Source: Bifidobacterium avesanii (GTDB lineage: Bacteria > Actinomycetota > Actinomycetes > Actinomycetales > Bifidobacteriaceae). Taken from it: 64,000 nucleotides of DNA. The position numbers and the translations under genes were made by a program. Of this stretch, positions 27,643-36,900 are shown in pieces. Positions within the stretch are counted from its first letter, which is position 1; each line of letters opens with the position of its first letter. Location of the stretch: contig NZ_WBSN01000002.1 in NCBI RefSeq assembly GCF_009299475.1, positions 62,001-126,000 of the forward strand, in the 5' to 3' direction. Below the pieces are notes generated by a model. The model worked only from the letters and a program-made list of their open reading frames with translations. It was not told where the DNA came from and searched no databases.

Positions 27643-28377
27643 TCAGGCGTCCGGCTGCGCGGACTCGGCGGATGGCTGCGGATCGGACTGCGAGCCAGAC
27701 TGCGGGGTGGCGTCCGGCGATGCGTCGGTCTGTGCTTCGGCGGCCCGCGAAACTTCGGAGTTTGGAACTTCAGGGTTCGAGACTTCAGCCTGTGAGTCGC
27801 CGGCGACCAGCGACCTGTCGATCCGCCTCCCGTCGGCGCGCATTCCGTCGGCGCGCTTGCCGTCGATCATCGCGCGCAGCATGTCCACCTGACGCTCCAG
27901 TTCGGCGATGCGGCGCACCTGCTGGGCGATCAGCAGGTCGCGCAGGTCCTCCACGCTTTCGCCGCCGACCGCCGGGAACACGATCGTGCGCCGGCCGGGT
28001 TCCAGATCGAAGCCCTCCGGATCGCTGGAGTGCAGGGATCGGATTTGGCTTTGAGGAGACACCCCCCCCCGCTTTTTCATGCCGTGGAGCTGGGCCGTGC
28101 GTTCCTTGGCGATGTCCTCGCCGCTCCCCCGTCGCGAGACCTCCTCGCGCCACCGTGCGAAGCACCGTTCGATGCGTTTGCTGCCCACCAAAGACGGATC
28201 CAGACCGGCTTCGCGGAACAGCTTGACCGGCGACGCGCCCTCCGCGTAGCGCCGCATGCAGTACTCCTTGAACGCGTTGGAGTACGTGATGCGCTTCGCG
28301 GTCGCCTCCACCACCGCAGGCAGGGACTTGAGATACGCGATCTCCTCCGAGCTGAACATTCCGCCTTTATTGCCCAT
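27643..28377 (-). CDS. HTH-domain protein resembling orphan transposase-associated HTH proteins, with internal G9 tract
   Basis: A 244-residue protein. Residues 1-~90 contain a helix-turn-helix region (SNAFKEYCMRRYAEGASPVKLFREAGL in parts, then KRIERCFARWREE). Its spacing resembles the DNA-binding part of IS3-type OrfA proteins, but no catalytic partner gene is adjacent. The middle has a possible coiled coil (QQVRRIAELERQVDMLRAMID) and the C-terminal ~60 residues are low-complexity Ser/Ala/Asp/Gln. ATG 28377 with GGAGAG upstream starts at MGNKGGMFSSEE. Nine consecutive G on the coding strand (28062-28070) follow the codons for MKK and code through RGGV. A slip here would truncate the protein after the HTH, so phase variation is possible. 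Confidence 0.7.
   Translation of the reverse strand: MGNKGGMFSSEEIAYLKSLPAVVEATAKRITYSNAFKEYCMRRYAEGASPVKLFREAGLDPSLVGSKRIERCFARWREEVSRRGSGEDIAKERTAQLHGMKKRGGVSPQSQIRSLHSSDPEGFDLEPGRRTIVFPAVGGESVEDLRDLLIAQQVRRIAELERQVDMLRAMIDGKRADGMRADGRRIDRSLVAGDSQAEVSNPEVPNSEVSRAAEAQTDASPDATPQSGSQSDPQPSAESAQPDA
28062..28070 (-). repeat. Homopolymeric G9 tract within a coding region
   Basis: Nine C on the plus strand, preceded on the coding strand by an A-rich stretch (GAAAAAGC). A gain or loss of one base shifts the frame of the HTH gene. Confidence 0.9.
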
Positions 28378-28530
28378 GGTCTTCTCTCCACGATTCAGCC
28401 ATCCGTCCGCGGTGCCCCATTGGTACGGCGTCCGGCTGTTTTCGGGGAATATGATAGTAATGCGAGGGGGCACACGTATACCCCCTAATAGGGTGATTTT
28501 CCCCGAGATTGCCGCGCGGTAGGAGCGTCC

Positions 28531-28607
28531 GACAACGGAAGAGGGATTTTCCACCGACGAACGGCGGAACGACAGCGATCGACAGGAAAAACCACGCTTC
28601 CGTTGTC
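28531..28607. repeat. Family A palindromic element, copy A2
   Basis: Bounded by GACAACGGAAGAG (28531-28543) and CGCTTCCGTTGTC (28595-28607). Relative to the other copies the fourth pair has changed from C-G to A-T on both arms, a compensatory change that keeps the stem. Confidence 0.88.
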
Positions 28608-28645
28608 AGACATCCGGCGCCGACCTTCCGGATTCCGGTTTTACA

Positions 28646-28739
28646 ATTCTCCGCCAAATAATCGGCGTCATTTCGGCGGACAACGTCGGAATGACGCAGA
28701 TTGCAAGGATAATCCCCCGAAAGTTTTGTCGGAGAGGAA
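28646..28739. repeat. Linker of the left composite repeat
   Basis: 94 bp aligning without gaps to 30528-30621 at 70 of 94 positions. It has nested inverted repeats (ends ATTCTCCG/CGGAG-type; inner GCGTCATT/AATGACGC). Confidence 0.82.
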
Positions 28740-28767
28740 AGGCATTCCCGGCCACGGGGCGATTCCC

Positions 28768-28845
28768 GACCACGGAAGCGGGATATTTCACCGGCGAATA
28801 GCGGAATGACACCGATCGACAAAGAAATACCCCGCTTCCGTGGTC
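28768..28845. repeat. Family A palindromic element, copy A3
   Basis: 78 bp; arms 28768-28789 and 28824-28845 pair over 22 positions with one mismatch (GACCACGGAAGCGGGATATT and its near complement). Confidence 0.9.
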
Positions 28846-28887
28846 GGAAGAACCGCAAGAAACCGTCAAAGCACTCCCGTTGCACAA

Positions 28888-28945
28888 ATCTTTACCGAAT
28901 TTGAGTAAAGATCAGGTACAATCTTTACTAAATATCAGTAAAGAT
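28888..28945 (+). promoter_or_regulatory. Paired operators upstream of DUF4143 ATPase gene
   Basis: Two inverted repeats with the same architecture: ATCTTTACC-7-AGTAAAGAT (28888-28912) and ATCTTTACT-7-AGTAAAGAT (28921-28945). Their centres are 33 bp apart, about three helical turns. The second ends ten bases before the ATG. A TACAAT hexamer (28917-28922) lies between them as a possible -10. This looks like a repressor-controlled promoter. Confidence 0.8.
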
Positions 28946-28955
28946 TGGATCAGCC

Positions 28956-30350
28956 ATGATGATGTCCTCCCTCATCGCCGAATACCTTGACTTCCGGATT
29001 CCGCCATACGTCCTGCGTCCCCAGGCCGACATCACCGTTCCTGCGCCGGCCCGCAACAATGTGATCACCACCATCACCGGCGTCAGACGCTGCGGGAAGA
29101 CCTATGCGATGTATCAGCTGATGGACCGGCTCCTCAAATCCGGGGTGCCGCGCAGCCATCTCTTTCATTTCTCGTTCGACGACGAGCGCATCATGCCGTT
29201 CGAGGACCATACGCTCGCCAATCTGCTCGACGAGTACTACCGCATGGTGCCCGACGCCGTCAACGGGTGCTACCTGCTGTTCGACGAAATTCAGGAGGCC
29301 CCGTATTGGACGAACTTCGTGCGTCGGGTTGCGGAACAGCACAATGTCACCATCGTGCTCACCGGTTCGTCGTCCAAGCTGCTGTCGTCCGACATTCCGA
29401 CCAATTTCCGCGGGCGATCGCTGTCCCGCGAGATGTGGCCGCTGAGTTTCGCCGAGTACTGCGCCTTCCAAAACGTGACGTCGGACGGCGTCGCCGGCGC
29501 CTATTCGCCCGCAACGCGACGCGGTCTACAGAACGCACTCGGCAGCTATCTGGATGTGGGAGGATTCCCCGCCGTGCAGCACATGGTAACGCTGGACCGC
29601 ATGCGCCTGCTGCAGGGCTATGCCGACGAAATCGTCATCAAGGACGTGCTGGAGCGGTTCAACACCGCTTCGTTGCGAACTGCCGCACGGTTTTCGCGCA
29701 CCGCATTGCGATCCACCGGGCTCAAATTCTCCGTCAACGCGCAGGTGAAAAGCATCCGGGGAACGGGCACGCCGATCTCCGCAGACAAGCTCTACGCCCT
29801 GCTCGACGACTTCGAGGACGCCCATCTGCTGTTCAAGGTGCGCGATTTCACGCTATCTCTGAAGGAGAATCCGAAGTCATCCTGCAAAGTGTATTCGGTC
29901 GATCCCGGACTGTCCCTTGCCGTGGCACCGGCCAGTCATCTGGACATTGGACAGAGGCTGGAGACCGCGGTGTTCGTGGAGCTGAAGCGCCGTTACGGGG
30001 AGAATCGGGACAATGTGATCTCCACTTATTCGGCGGCCAACTGCCCCGAAGTGGATTTCGTCATCGGCGACATCGCCAACGGCGAGCCCTATCAGCTCAT
30101 TCAGGTGGCGGTCAGCGCCGGTCTTGGCGATTCGTCAGACGCCGGCGGCCAAAGCGGCAAAAAATACCGCAGCGAAGTCGGCAACCTCGCCGCGGCCATG
30201 GGCAACACGGGACTTCGCACAGGCACGCTGATCGTATTGAACGACGCATTGGACGGCCCGCGCAGGATCGCCGTCGATTCCGGCGTCATCACCGCGGTGC
30301 CCGCATGGCAGTGGATGCTGGGCGAGGGCTCCGAGGCGGATGCGGATTAA
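28956..30350 (+). CDS. AAA_14/DUF4143 ATPase
   Basis: A 464-residue cytoplasmic protein. The P-loop is the family-typical GVRRCGKTY (residues ~43-51), Walker B is LLFDEIQEA, and a sensor-like VLTGSSSKLL follows. The C-terminal DUF4143 domain (from ~residue 290) has a restriction-endonuclease-like core (CPEVDFVIGD...YQLIQVAVS). This very common family has no settled role; links to stress, toxin-like activity or signalling have been suggested. The frame holds several consecutive ATGs; 28956 is the first. Base composition is less GC-rich than the housekeeping genes. The gene is flanked on both sides by composite family A repeats and preceded by two matched operators. Confidence 0.85.
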   Translation: MMMSSLIAEYLDFRIPPYVLRPQADITVPAPARNNVITTITGVRRCGKTYAMYQLMDRLLKSGVPRSHLFHFSFDDERIMPFEDHTLANLLDEYYRMVPDAVNGCYLLFDEIQEAPYWTNFVRRVAEQHNVTIVLTGSSSKLLSSDIPTNFRGRSLSREMWPLSFAEYCAFQNVTSDGVAGAYSPATRRGLQNALGSYLDVGGFPAVQHMVTLDRMRLLQGYADEIVIKDVLERFNTASLRTAARFSRTALRSTGLKFSVNAQVKSIRGTGTPISADKLYALLDDFEDAHLLFKVRDFTLSLKENPKSSCKVYSVDPGLSLAVAPASHLDIGQRLETAVFVELKRRYGENRDNVISTYSAANCPEVDFVIGDIANGEPYQLIQVAVSAGLGDSSDAGGQSGKKYRSEVGNLAAAMGNTGLRTGTLIVLNDALDGPRRIAVDSGVITAVPAWQWMLGEGSEADAD

Positions 30351-30419
30351 GCGGGACGAGCATGGCGGACGGGCCGGGCGGCTGGCTGCGGGGCTTGCCG
30401 CGAGGCCGACCACGGAGCC

Positions 30420-30497
30420 GACCACGGAAGCGGGAATTTTCGCTGGCGAATGGCGGAATGACGCCGATTGACGGGGAAATGTCGCGCTTCCGTGGTC
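30420..30497. repeat. Family A palindromic element, copy A4
   Basis: 78 bp with perfect 13-bp arms 30420-30432/30485-30497. Just upstream (30408-30419) a stub CGACCACGGAGC repeats the arm start, suggesting a partial duplication. Confidence 0.9.
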
Positions 30498-30527
30498 GGC
30501 CGCCCGACGTTGGCCTTATGAATTCCG

Positions 30528-30621
30528 ATTCCCCGACAAATAATCAACGGCATTTCGGCCGGCCGTGTTGGAATGATGCGGATTGCGCGGACAATTCCCC
30601 GGAAAATTTGCCGGGCGGGAA
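30528..30621. repeat. Linker of the right composite repeat
   Basis: 94 bp colinear with 28646-28739. At linker positions 5 and 88 the left copy has T...A and the right copy C...G, a compensatory pair. Confidence 0.82.
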
Positions 30622-30629
30622 GTGCAGAC

Positions 30630-30707
30630 GACCACGGAAGCGGGATATTTCACCGCCCGATGGCGGAATGACGCCGGTCGGCGAAGAAATACCCCGCTTC
30701 CGTGGTC
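30630..30707. repeat. Family A palindromic element, copy A5
   Basis: 78 bp; arms 30630-30651 and 30686-30707 pair over 22 positions with one mismatch. The interior GATGGCGGAATGACGCC is shared with A3 and A4. Confidence 0.9.
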
Positions 30708-30750
30708 TGAAACATCGTGAGACGACCGATTGCGACTAAGACGAACCGAC

Positions 30751-32145
30751 TTATTTCGCTTCCATGCCGAACGTGCCATCGCCTAGAAAATCCCGGAATA
30801 ACGTATCGGCCGTGATGTAGTTCTGCAAGCGTCCGAAACGCTTCAGAGCTTTCTTATTTTCAGCGTTTCCAAAATGCGGCCGTCCCTCATATTGCAATCG
30901 ATACAACCGTTTCTCCCATTGCAAAAAGCCCCGGTCAACATCGCGAAGCTTTTGTCCATCGGAGAAGGATCGCTCCATCGTCGACGTTTCATCATCAAAT
31001 TCCAGCAAGATACGTGTGCCGGGCTCCTTGGACTGTTTCGGATCCTTCGTATCACGGACATGTTCAATATTGAGGGACATACGAGCAACGGATTCAGCCG
31101 AGAGCGTAATATGTTCCCGTCCAGAGGATCTGGCATTGTGTCGCAAAGGCGGATAAATGCTCGACGGCGCGAACATTCCCGCCGAGCTCAGCCAGCGCAA
31201 CACTGCAGCGGCTGGAATCTTGAACACACAGACCTGTGCCCCATCAACCATATCCTTCCCAGTCGCACTGACCACGGATTCGCTGGGGAGCCAAAGCAAC
31301 CCGTGCTGCGCATGCGGACGCAAATAAAACGACGGAACCGCCTCGCGCATGTCGATCACGTATCCGCCACTGTATCGGGATAGGCCTTTGCGTCTCAGGC
31401 TGCTATCCGAATCGGATAAAGACGGCAACGGCGTTCCCGGCGAAATTGCATAGAGATACACATAATCCGAATATTGAGGGAAATCAACGGTATCGGGTAT
31501 GTACACGGGAATGTTCTGGAATATTGGCGAGAGACAAGACTCCCTAGCTTTGGCATATCCCGAACCGACGGCGACACTCTCGGAACCAGGGTTCAGCTGC
31601 GGGACCGTGATTGGCTTTCCATACCGCACAAGTCCAAAAAACAGCGCATATGGCAACGACTCGGTCAAATCCAGCCATCGTGTTTCCGAGCCATAGTGCT
31701 GCAGCAACGGCTCGACGGCATACAAAGGAACCTCGTGGCAGACCAAACCATCTTCGCCGCTACCGATCATGACATCCTGCTGCAGCAGAATGCGTTCCCC
31801 ATAATTTTTCAGGTCCGGCATCGGCCATTGTCCTGCCAACGCGATGGTCTCATAGATATACTTTCTCGCGTCGTCGTCCGATGCGAGGTGCAAACGTTTC
31901 TGCGTTGAGCTGCGGAGCAACGACGGTTGGGGGAACAATCTTCCACGATCCTCATAGATATCGTGCTGCCCCCGGAAAAACACCTTCCCTTCGGTGCTGT
32001 ATTTTAAGTATCCAACCGCCTGAATAAGGGTATTGATATCCGACACTTCAAATACGTTCAGTTGCTCATCCGCCCAATAGCGGTCAAGAGCAATCTCGCC
32101 CATCCGCAAATCGCGTATCTTTGCCGCATCCCATTTCCCGGCCAT
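30751..32145 (-). CDS. FRG-domain protein
   Basis: A protein of about 464 residues with the FRG domain in its first half. FFRGQHDIYED gives the family its name, LFPQPSLLR follows, and HYGSETRWLDLTESLPYALF corresponds to the conserved QHYG-x-T-R-x-L-D-x-T block. No signal peptide or membrane segment. FRG proteins occur in mobile and defence-rich regions but have no proven activity. Codon use is AT-richer than the neighbours, which suggests transfer. The frame is open to 32217, but the pilus terminator ends there. I prefer ATG 32145 (MAGKWDAA), with GGATGGGG five bases upstream; 32160, 32184 and 32193 are alternatives. It is transcribed alone. Confidence 0.75.
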   Translation of the reverse strand: MAGKWDAAKIRDLRMGEIALDRYWADEQLNVFEVSDINTLIQAVGYLKYSTEGKVFFRGQHDIYEDRGRLFPQPSLLRSSTQKRLHLASDDDARKYIYETIALAGQWPMPDLKNYGERILLQQDVMIGSGEDGLVCHEVPLYAVEPLLQHYGSETRWLDLTESLPYALFFGLVRYGKPITVPQLNPGSESVAVGSGYAKARESCLSPIFQNIPVYIPDTVDFPQYSDYVYLYAISPGTPLPSLSDSDSSLRRKGLSRYSGGYVIDMREAVPSFYLRPHAQHGLLWLPSESVVSATGKDMVDGAQVCVFKIPAAAVLRWLSSAGMFAPSSIYPPLRHNARSSGREHITLSAESVARMSLNIEHVRDTKDPKQSKEPGTRILLEFDDETSTMERSFSDGQKLRDVDRGFLQWEKRLYRLQYEGRPHFGNAENKKALKRFGRLQNYITADTLFRDFLGDGTFGMEAK

Positions 32146-32222
32146 CGCAACCCCATCCATACATTGGCGTTCTATGACACCCATGGTATCCATAAGTTCA
32201 ACGCAGGAACAGTACATTCTCG

Positions 32223-32273
32223 AAATAGAAAAATGGGTCTGAATAACGGTTCATATCCGTCATTCAGACCCAT
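32223..32273 (-). terminator. Intrinsic terminator of the pilus operon
   Basis: A 17-bp stem (32257-32273 with 32233-32249, one mismatch) with a 7-base loop, followed on the minus strand by TTTTCTATTT. It ends 39 bp after the pilin stop. Confidence 0.9.
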
Positions 32274-32311
32274 GATGGGCGATTCAGCGGTTAACGCTCA
32301 ATCACATCAGC

Positions 32312-33811
32312 TCACGCACGAAGCGCGGCGCTGGCCTTGCGGGACTTGCCGTACACCGTGGCGGCGGCGCCCGCGAGGAGCGCGGCGATCACCGTGAACA
32401 GCGCGATGCCCGCGGCACCGGTCTGCGGAAGCTGGGAAATGTTCTTCACGTTGAGGACCGTAGTGACGGTATCGCCAGTACCTGGCGTGACCAAGCCAAG
32501 CAGATCCTTGGTGAACTTGACATTACCATCATTGACCGTCACTTCAAAGGACAGCGGGGTCTTCAGGTACCCACCCTTGAAGTTGTCGGCATAACTGGAC
32601 TCGGTGATGATATAAGTGCCGTTGGCAAGACCTGCGAACTTCACGGTACCGTCGGCACCAGAGGTCACCGTGGCGGTGTAGCCAGTCGGGAGAGCCGGGG
32701 TCTTGTTGTCGTCCTTCGGCGTAATGGTGAACTTGACACCAGCAAGACCGTTGGCATCCTCATCCACACCGATCTTCTTGAACTGAACCGGAGTGGTCTT
32801 CACCGTGTGAGAACCAGGAGTGCCGGATTCGTTGTTATCGTGCTCGATAACGGCGCGATTAACGATATCTCCTTCAGCATCACCCTTCACGGTAGCGGTG
32901 TAAGTGATCTCGATGTCGGCACCGATGACGAACTTGGCGGCGTTGATAGCGATGGTCAGCTTCGTGTTATTATCGGCAGGATAGGTGACCTTGACGCCAG
33001 TGCTCTGGTCATCCGAAGATGCGACCGCCTGACCGTCAATCTTCACGGTCACAGAATTCGCATCGATAGCGAGCTTATCGGACGGCGTATCAACGAAATT
33101 GTAATCGTAGGTATCGTAGCCGGTGTAGTTTGGGATATTGCCAGTCAGCGTGTACTTCACCTGATCACCGACGGTCACGGAATCCTTGTTTGCGGTCTTG
33201 CCCGGAGTAGGAACGCTGGACGGCTTCGCATTCGCGGTGCCGAGCTCCTGATTGGCAAAGTCAACGAAAGCACCGGAGCCGTTATCGGCATCCTTGTTCC
33301 AGATCTTGGTGCCAACCAGCAATGCGGAACCGCTGGCATCAGTCACGAGGTACCAGCCCTGTTGCACGTTGGAGAAGGTCGACACCTTCTTATCAGTGTC
33401 CAGAGTCGGGTTGACAACCGTGCCCAGCTGACCAGTCTTGTTGGCCAAAGCATCGGCGAACGCCTTGAGCTGAGCGGCAGTGCCATTGCCCGCCGCAAAA
33501 TAGGCAACGGCATCCGGATAACCGCCAAAGTCCGTGATATCGGTCGAAGCGGCAGCAGCAGTCTTCACTGCATCCGTAGCGGCAGTCACGTCAACATTCG
33601 TGGCCTTGTCATCAGCGCCAAATTGCGGGTTGGAATAGGCACCGATGTAGTACGCATGAAGTTGATTGTCTTCAAACGTGAAATCAGCACCCGCGTTCAC
33701 AGTGAACGAGGCATCGTTCTCCGCCGCATTTGCGGTGGTGGTGCCGATGGCGAGGCCACCGAGCAGGGTCGCCGCTGCGGCGAGACCTGCGAAAAGCTTC
33801 CTCATCTTCAT
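32312..33811 (-). CDS. LPxTG major pilin subunit (FimA/SpaA type)
   Basis: A 499-residue exported shaft pilin. A signal peptide (KLFAGLAAAATLLGGLAIGT...ANA) ends near residue 29. A D2-type isopeptide-forming fimbrial domain follows (SVTVGDQVKYTLTGNIPNY), then a SpaA/Cna-B-like domain with an E-box-like YIITESSY. The cell-wall sorting signal is LPQTG (461-465), a hydrophobic helix and KSRK. The protein would be polymerised by a class C sortase and anchored to peptidoglycan. Codon use is less GC-rich than the core genes. It lies 148 bp after the tip-protein gene on the same strand and is followed directly by a terminator, with no sortase gene between. ATG 33811 begins MKMRKL. Confidence 0.92.
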   Translation of the reverse strand: MKMRKLFAGLAAAATLLGGLAIGTTTANAAENDASFTVNAGADFTFEDNQLHAYYIGAYSNPQFGADDKATNVDVTAATDAVKTAAAASTDITDFGGYPDAVAYFAAGNGTAAQLKAFADALANKTGQLGTVVNPTLDTDKKVSTFSNVQQGWYLVTDASGSALLVGTKIWNKDADNGSGAFVDFANQELGTANAKPSSVPTPGKTANKDSVTVGDQVKYTLTGNIPNYTGYDTYDYNFVDTPSDKLAIDANSVTVKIDGQAVASSDDQSTGVKVTYPADNNTKLTIAINAAKFVIGADIEITYTATVKGDAEGDIVNRAVIEHDNNESGTPGSHTVKTTPVQFKKIGVDEDANGLAGVKFTITPKDDNKTPALPTGYTATVTSGADGTVKFAGLANGTYIITESSYADNFKGGYLKTPLSFEVTVNDGNVKFTKDLLGLVTPGTGDTVTTVLNVKNISQLPQTGAAGIALFTVIAALLAGAAATVYGKSRKASAALRA

Positions 33812-33959
33812 GAGAAACCTCTCTTCCTTTCATTTGTTGTTATTGCTGTATCTCTTGCAATCGCGGAGGCCGAGGCCCTTTCCAAGACCTCCGCGATCCG
33901 CAAATCCTGTTTGGTTGTCGGCGGGCGGCGTCGGGACCGCCCGCCAGCCGGTTCGTCGG
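33812..33959. other. Pilin intergenic spacer with two hairpins
   Basis: TCGCGGAGG/CCTCCGCGA (33861-33896) and GCGGGCGG/CCGCCCGC (33920-33945) are two stems between the tip and shaft genes. They may set the shaft-to-tip mRNA ratio. Confidence 0.55.
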
Positions 33960-36900
33960 CTAGAGGCTCAGGCCCCCGCGGCGACGCCATTCGTGCATGG
34001 CGGCCATCGCCAGACCGGCCATCACGGCGAACATGCCGCCGCCGATCAGCCAATCGCGCGCCGACGCCGGCCCGCCCGTCAGCGGCAGTGCGGACACGGC
34101 CGTGAACGTGTTGGTGAAGATGGGTATGTCATCGCCAGTCAGCGGAACGTCGCCCTTCGTGTAGGTGACCGTTGCGGTCAGACCGGAGGCGGGAGCCGTG
34201 GCTTCTGCGACTTCGACCGTGGCGGTGTATTCCGTGGTGTCGTAGGTCCAGCCCTGCGCGTGATCCTGTGTCTGCTCCTTGATGGAGAAGGCGTAGGTGC
34301 CCGTCTGGGAGAAGGACAGCTCCGCGAAATTCAGAGGATCCGTGGTGGTGCCGTTGGCGATGTGGCCGCTCGTGGACACGGTCAACGTGTCGCCACCAGT
34401 GGTGAGCTTTGTGGTCATGCCATCCTTCTGGTAAGTCACGTCACCAGAAGTGCTGTCCGTGCGCTTGAGCTCGAACGTGAAGTTCTTGCCGTCCGGCTGA
34501 GTCCAATCAGCGCCCTGCACGGTCTTCTTCACGGAAAGCGTCGCCGTTGCGGGCTGACCGAATCCGTTGACGAACTTAGCCCATGCCTGTTTATCAGCTT
34601 CCGAACTTGTCTCACCGGTATCGCCACTCTTGGAAACCTGATGGAATCGGTTCTGCGTATCTACTTGCTCGGTCACCACATAATGTGTGCCTTCGGGCAA
34701 ACCGGTGATCACCGCCACCTGATCCTTCTTCAAGGTCAGAGTGCCGGAACCGTTGATCAGCGTCAACTTGCCATTGGCGTTGTTTCCGACGATCTGATCG
34801 CCAACCGTGTCGTCCTGGTTCAGCGCATGCACGGTGTACGGAAACTCGCCAGACAGATTCTTCGCATTCTCGCCGTCACCATCCGTGAGCGTCACAGTGA
34901 ACGTGAAGTCCGCTTCTCCGTCCGGATTCGTGCCGACGCCGCTGACCGTCTTGGAGATGTTCAGCGTGGTCGCCTTGACGTCCCCGACGCGCACGATGGT
35001 GGAGCCGACGAACAGCGGCGTTGCATCCTTCAGATAGTCATTGTTGGCAGTCGGCGCCATGGTGACACGGGCAAAACCATCGGTCACACCAAACGTCGTC
35101 CTGTCAAGGCTCTGATCCTGCAACTTATTATCGGTTCCCAACGCCAGATAACCATACTTCAGCAACGGCGTGGGATAGGTGACCCCGTAGCTGTATTGGA
35201 AGTTCTTGGTCTGCGATGGACTTGCGTCTTGCCAGTTCGCCACGGAATTGCTCGTAACCGTGGTGCTGGTCTGTAACGTGCCCGTGACATACTGCAGCGG
35301 ATCGTCGCCGCCGTCACCGGCCCATTGGGTCATAGTTCGCACCAGCGTGCCAAGGCCGACATTGACCGAGACGTTGTCTTTCTCGCCAGCTGTCACAGCG
35401 GTCATTGCGCCGTCCATTCCCTTGATGTACGCAGTGGCATCCGCATGCACGCCGGCATCGTCAACGACCACTTTCACATAGTGTTCGTTCAGCAAGTACC
35501 CTTGCGGCGCAGTGGTTTCCTTGAGCCAGTACACTCCGTTCTTCAATGGCTTATCCAGCTTGTTTGCGGGGAAGCTCACCGATCCGGCCAAAGCCAAGCG
35601 ATTCACACCGTCAGCATCGGTAACGCTCTGATTGGCCGTCTTGTGTTCGGCAATATACGGGGCGGACTCATTCGGTTTGCCGTTGTCGTCCGCATACAGC
35701 GTAAAGCCAGCCTGATTCATCACATCCGTGGCATCAACGGCGTTACCGTTTGCATCGGTTTTCTGCGCAATCAACACGTTCTTGATGTTCGGCACTTGAA
35801 GTTCCGTAGCGTATGTACGATCAAACGACTTATCATCGCTGATCAACCTGTACATGCCTCCCGTATCGGACGCATCGGACGCCTTGAGCAGCGTGGTTGG
35901 AATGTAGTAGTAGCCGATGGCGTAATGCACCGGGTCATTGTCTCCGGCCGCATAATAGTATTCGCCAACTTCGCCTGGCAGATCAACGACCTCAATCTGG
36001 GGCTGATTGCTGTCATTGAGTTTGAAGGTGTTGTATTCATCCCCATGCTTATAATTCGCCTGCGCCGCCGCGAGCACACCCGCGAAACCGGTGCCCATTT
36101 CGCTCCAGCCGTCAATAGGATCACCCACCACGGCTTGCCAGTTGTTTACGTCCGGCGCTTTGCTCTTGCAGTCGGCGTCATTTTGAGCCACACACCGCAT
36201 GACCACCGCGACGAACTTGCCATCCGCCTTGGCGACATCAGACACCGTGAACTCCTTGGTATCCGCACCGGAATTGCGCTCACCGGTGAACTTCGGCGAC
36301 ACGATCGTCGTCTGCACCTTCGGCGTGGCCACGGCACCCGTTTCGAATTTGTTCGCGGACACCGCGTAGGTATCACCGTTCACGTCCTGCTTTAGTTCCA
36401 GATGCACGGGCTTAGTCCCGCGATAGCCCTCCGGAGTTTGTTCCTCAAGAATGTAGTAATGGCTCTTGGCATACAGCTGATTCAATGTCACGAGCTTATT
36501 GCTGTCCGCAGCTTTGAAGGCCAGTTGACCGTCACCATCAGTCGTACCGGAGACGACAGCGGTCTCATCCGTCTTCTTGTAGTTTGCATCGGCTTCATAC
36601 AGATTGAAGTTGACACCAGCAATTGGGTCACCCACCTGATCGACCTTCAGCACATCGTTCTGCGGGGTCTTGCGAAGGTTGAACGTGAGCTTCATGTTCG
36701 ACTGGTCGTTGCCACGCTCCAAGTAATAGAAATGCAGCGTGTGCGAAGTGTCGTCGGCGAAAATGTACTGGCCGTTTGCGGCTTTTGTCCAATTCGCGCT
36801 GTTTGCGAAATCCCGGTCCGTGTAGCCGGCAGCACGGTACATAGCTTCCAGCGTGGTGGAGAATTCAGTGCCCTTGCTCGAATCCTGCGGCCACACCTTC

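Larger units (their letters stand above)
28378..28955. other. Divergent spacer between HTH gene and DUF4143 ATPase gene
   Basis: 578 bp carrying the left composite repeat (A2, linker, A3; 28531-28845) and the paired operators of the ATPase gene (28888-28945). No gene. Confidence 0.8.
30351..30750. other. Spacer between DUF4143 ATPase and FRG genes
   Basis: 400 bp between convergent genes, occupied mostly by the right composite repeat (A4, linker, A5). No gene. Confidence 0.75.

Noticed and set aside
33666..35276. Plus-strand frames opposite the pilus genes
   Set aside because: They oppose clearly coding pilin frames with domain hits and have no recognisable domains or start signals.
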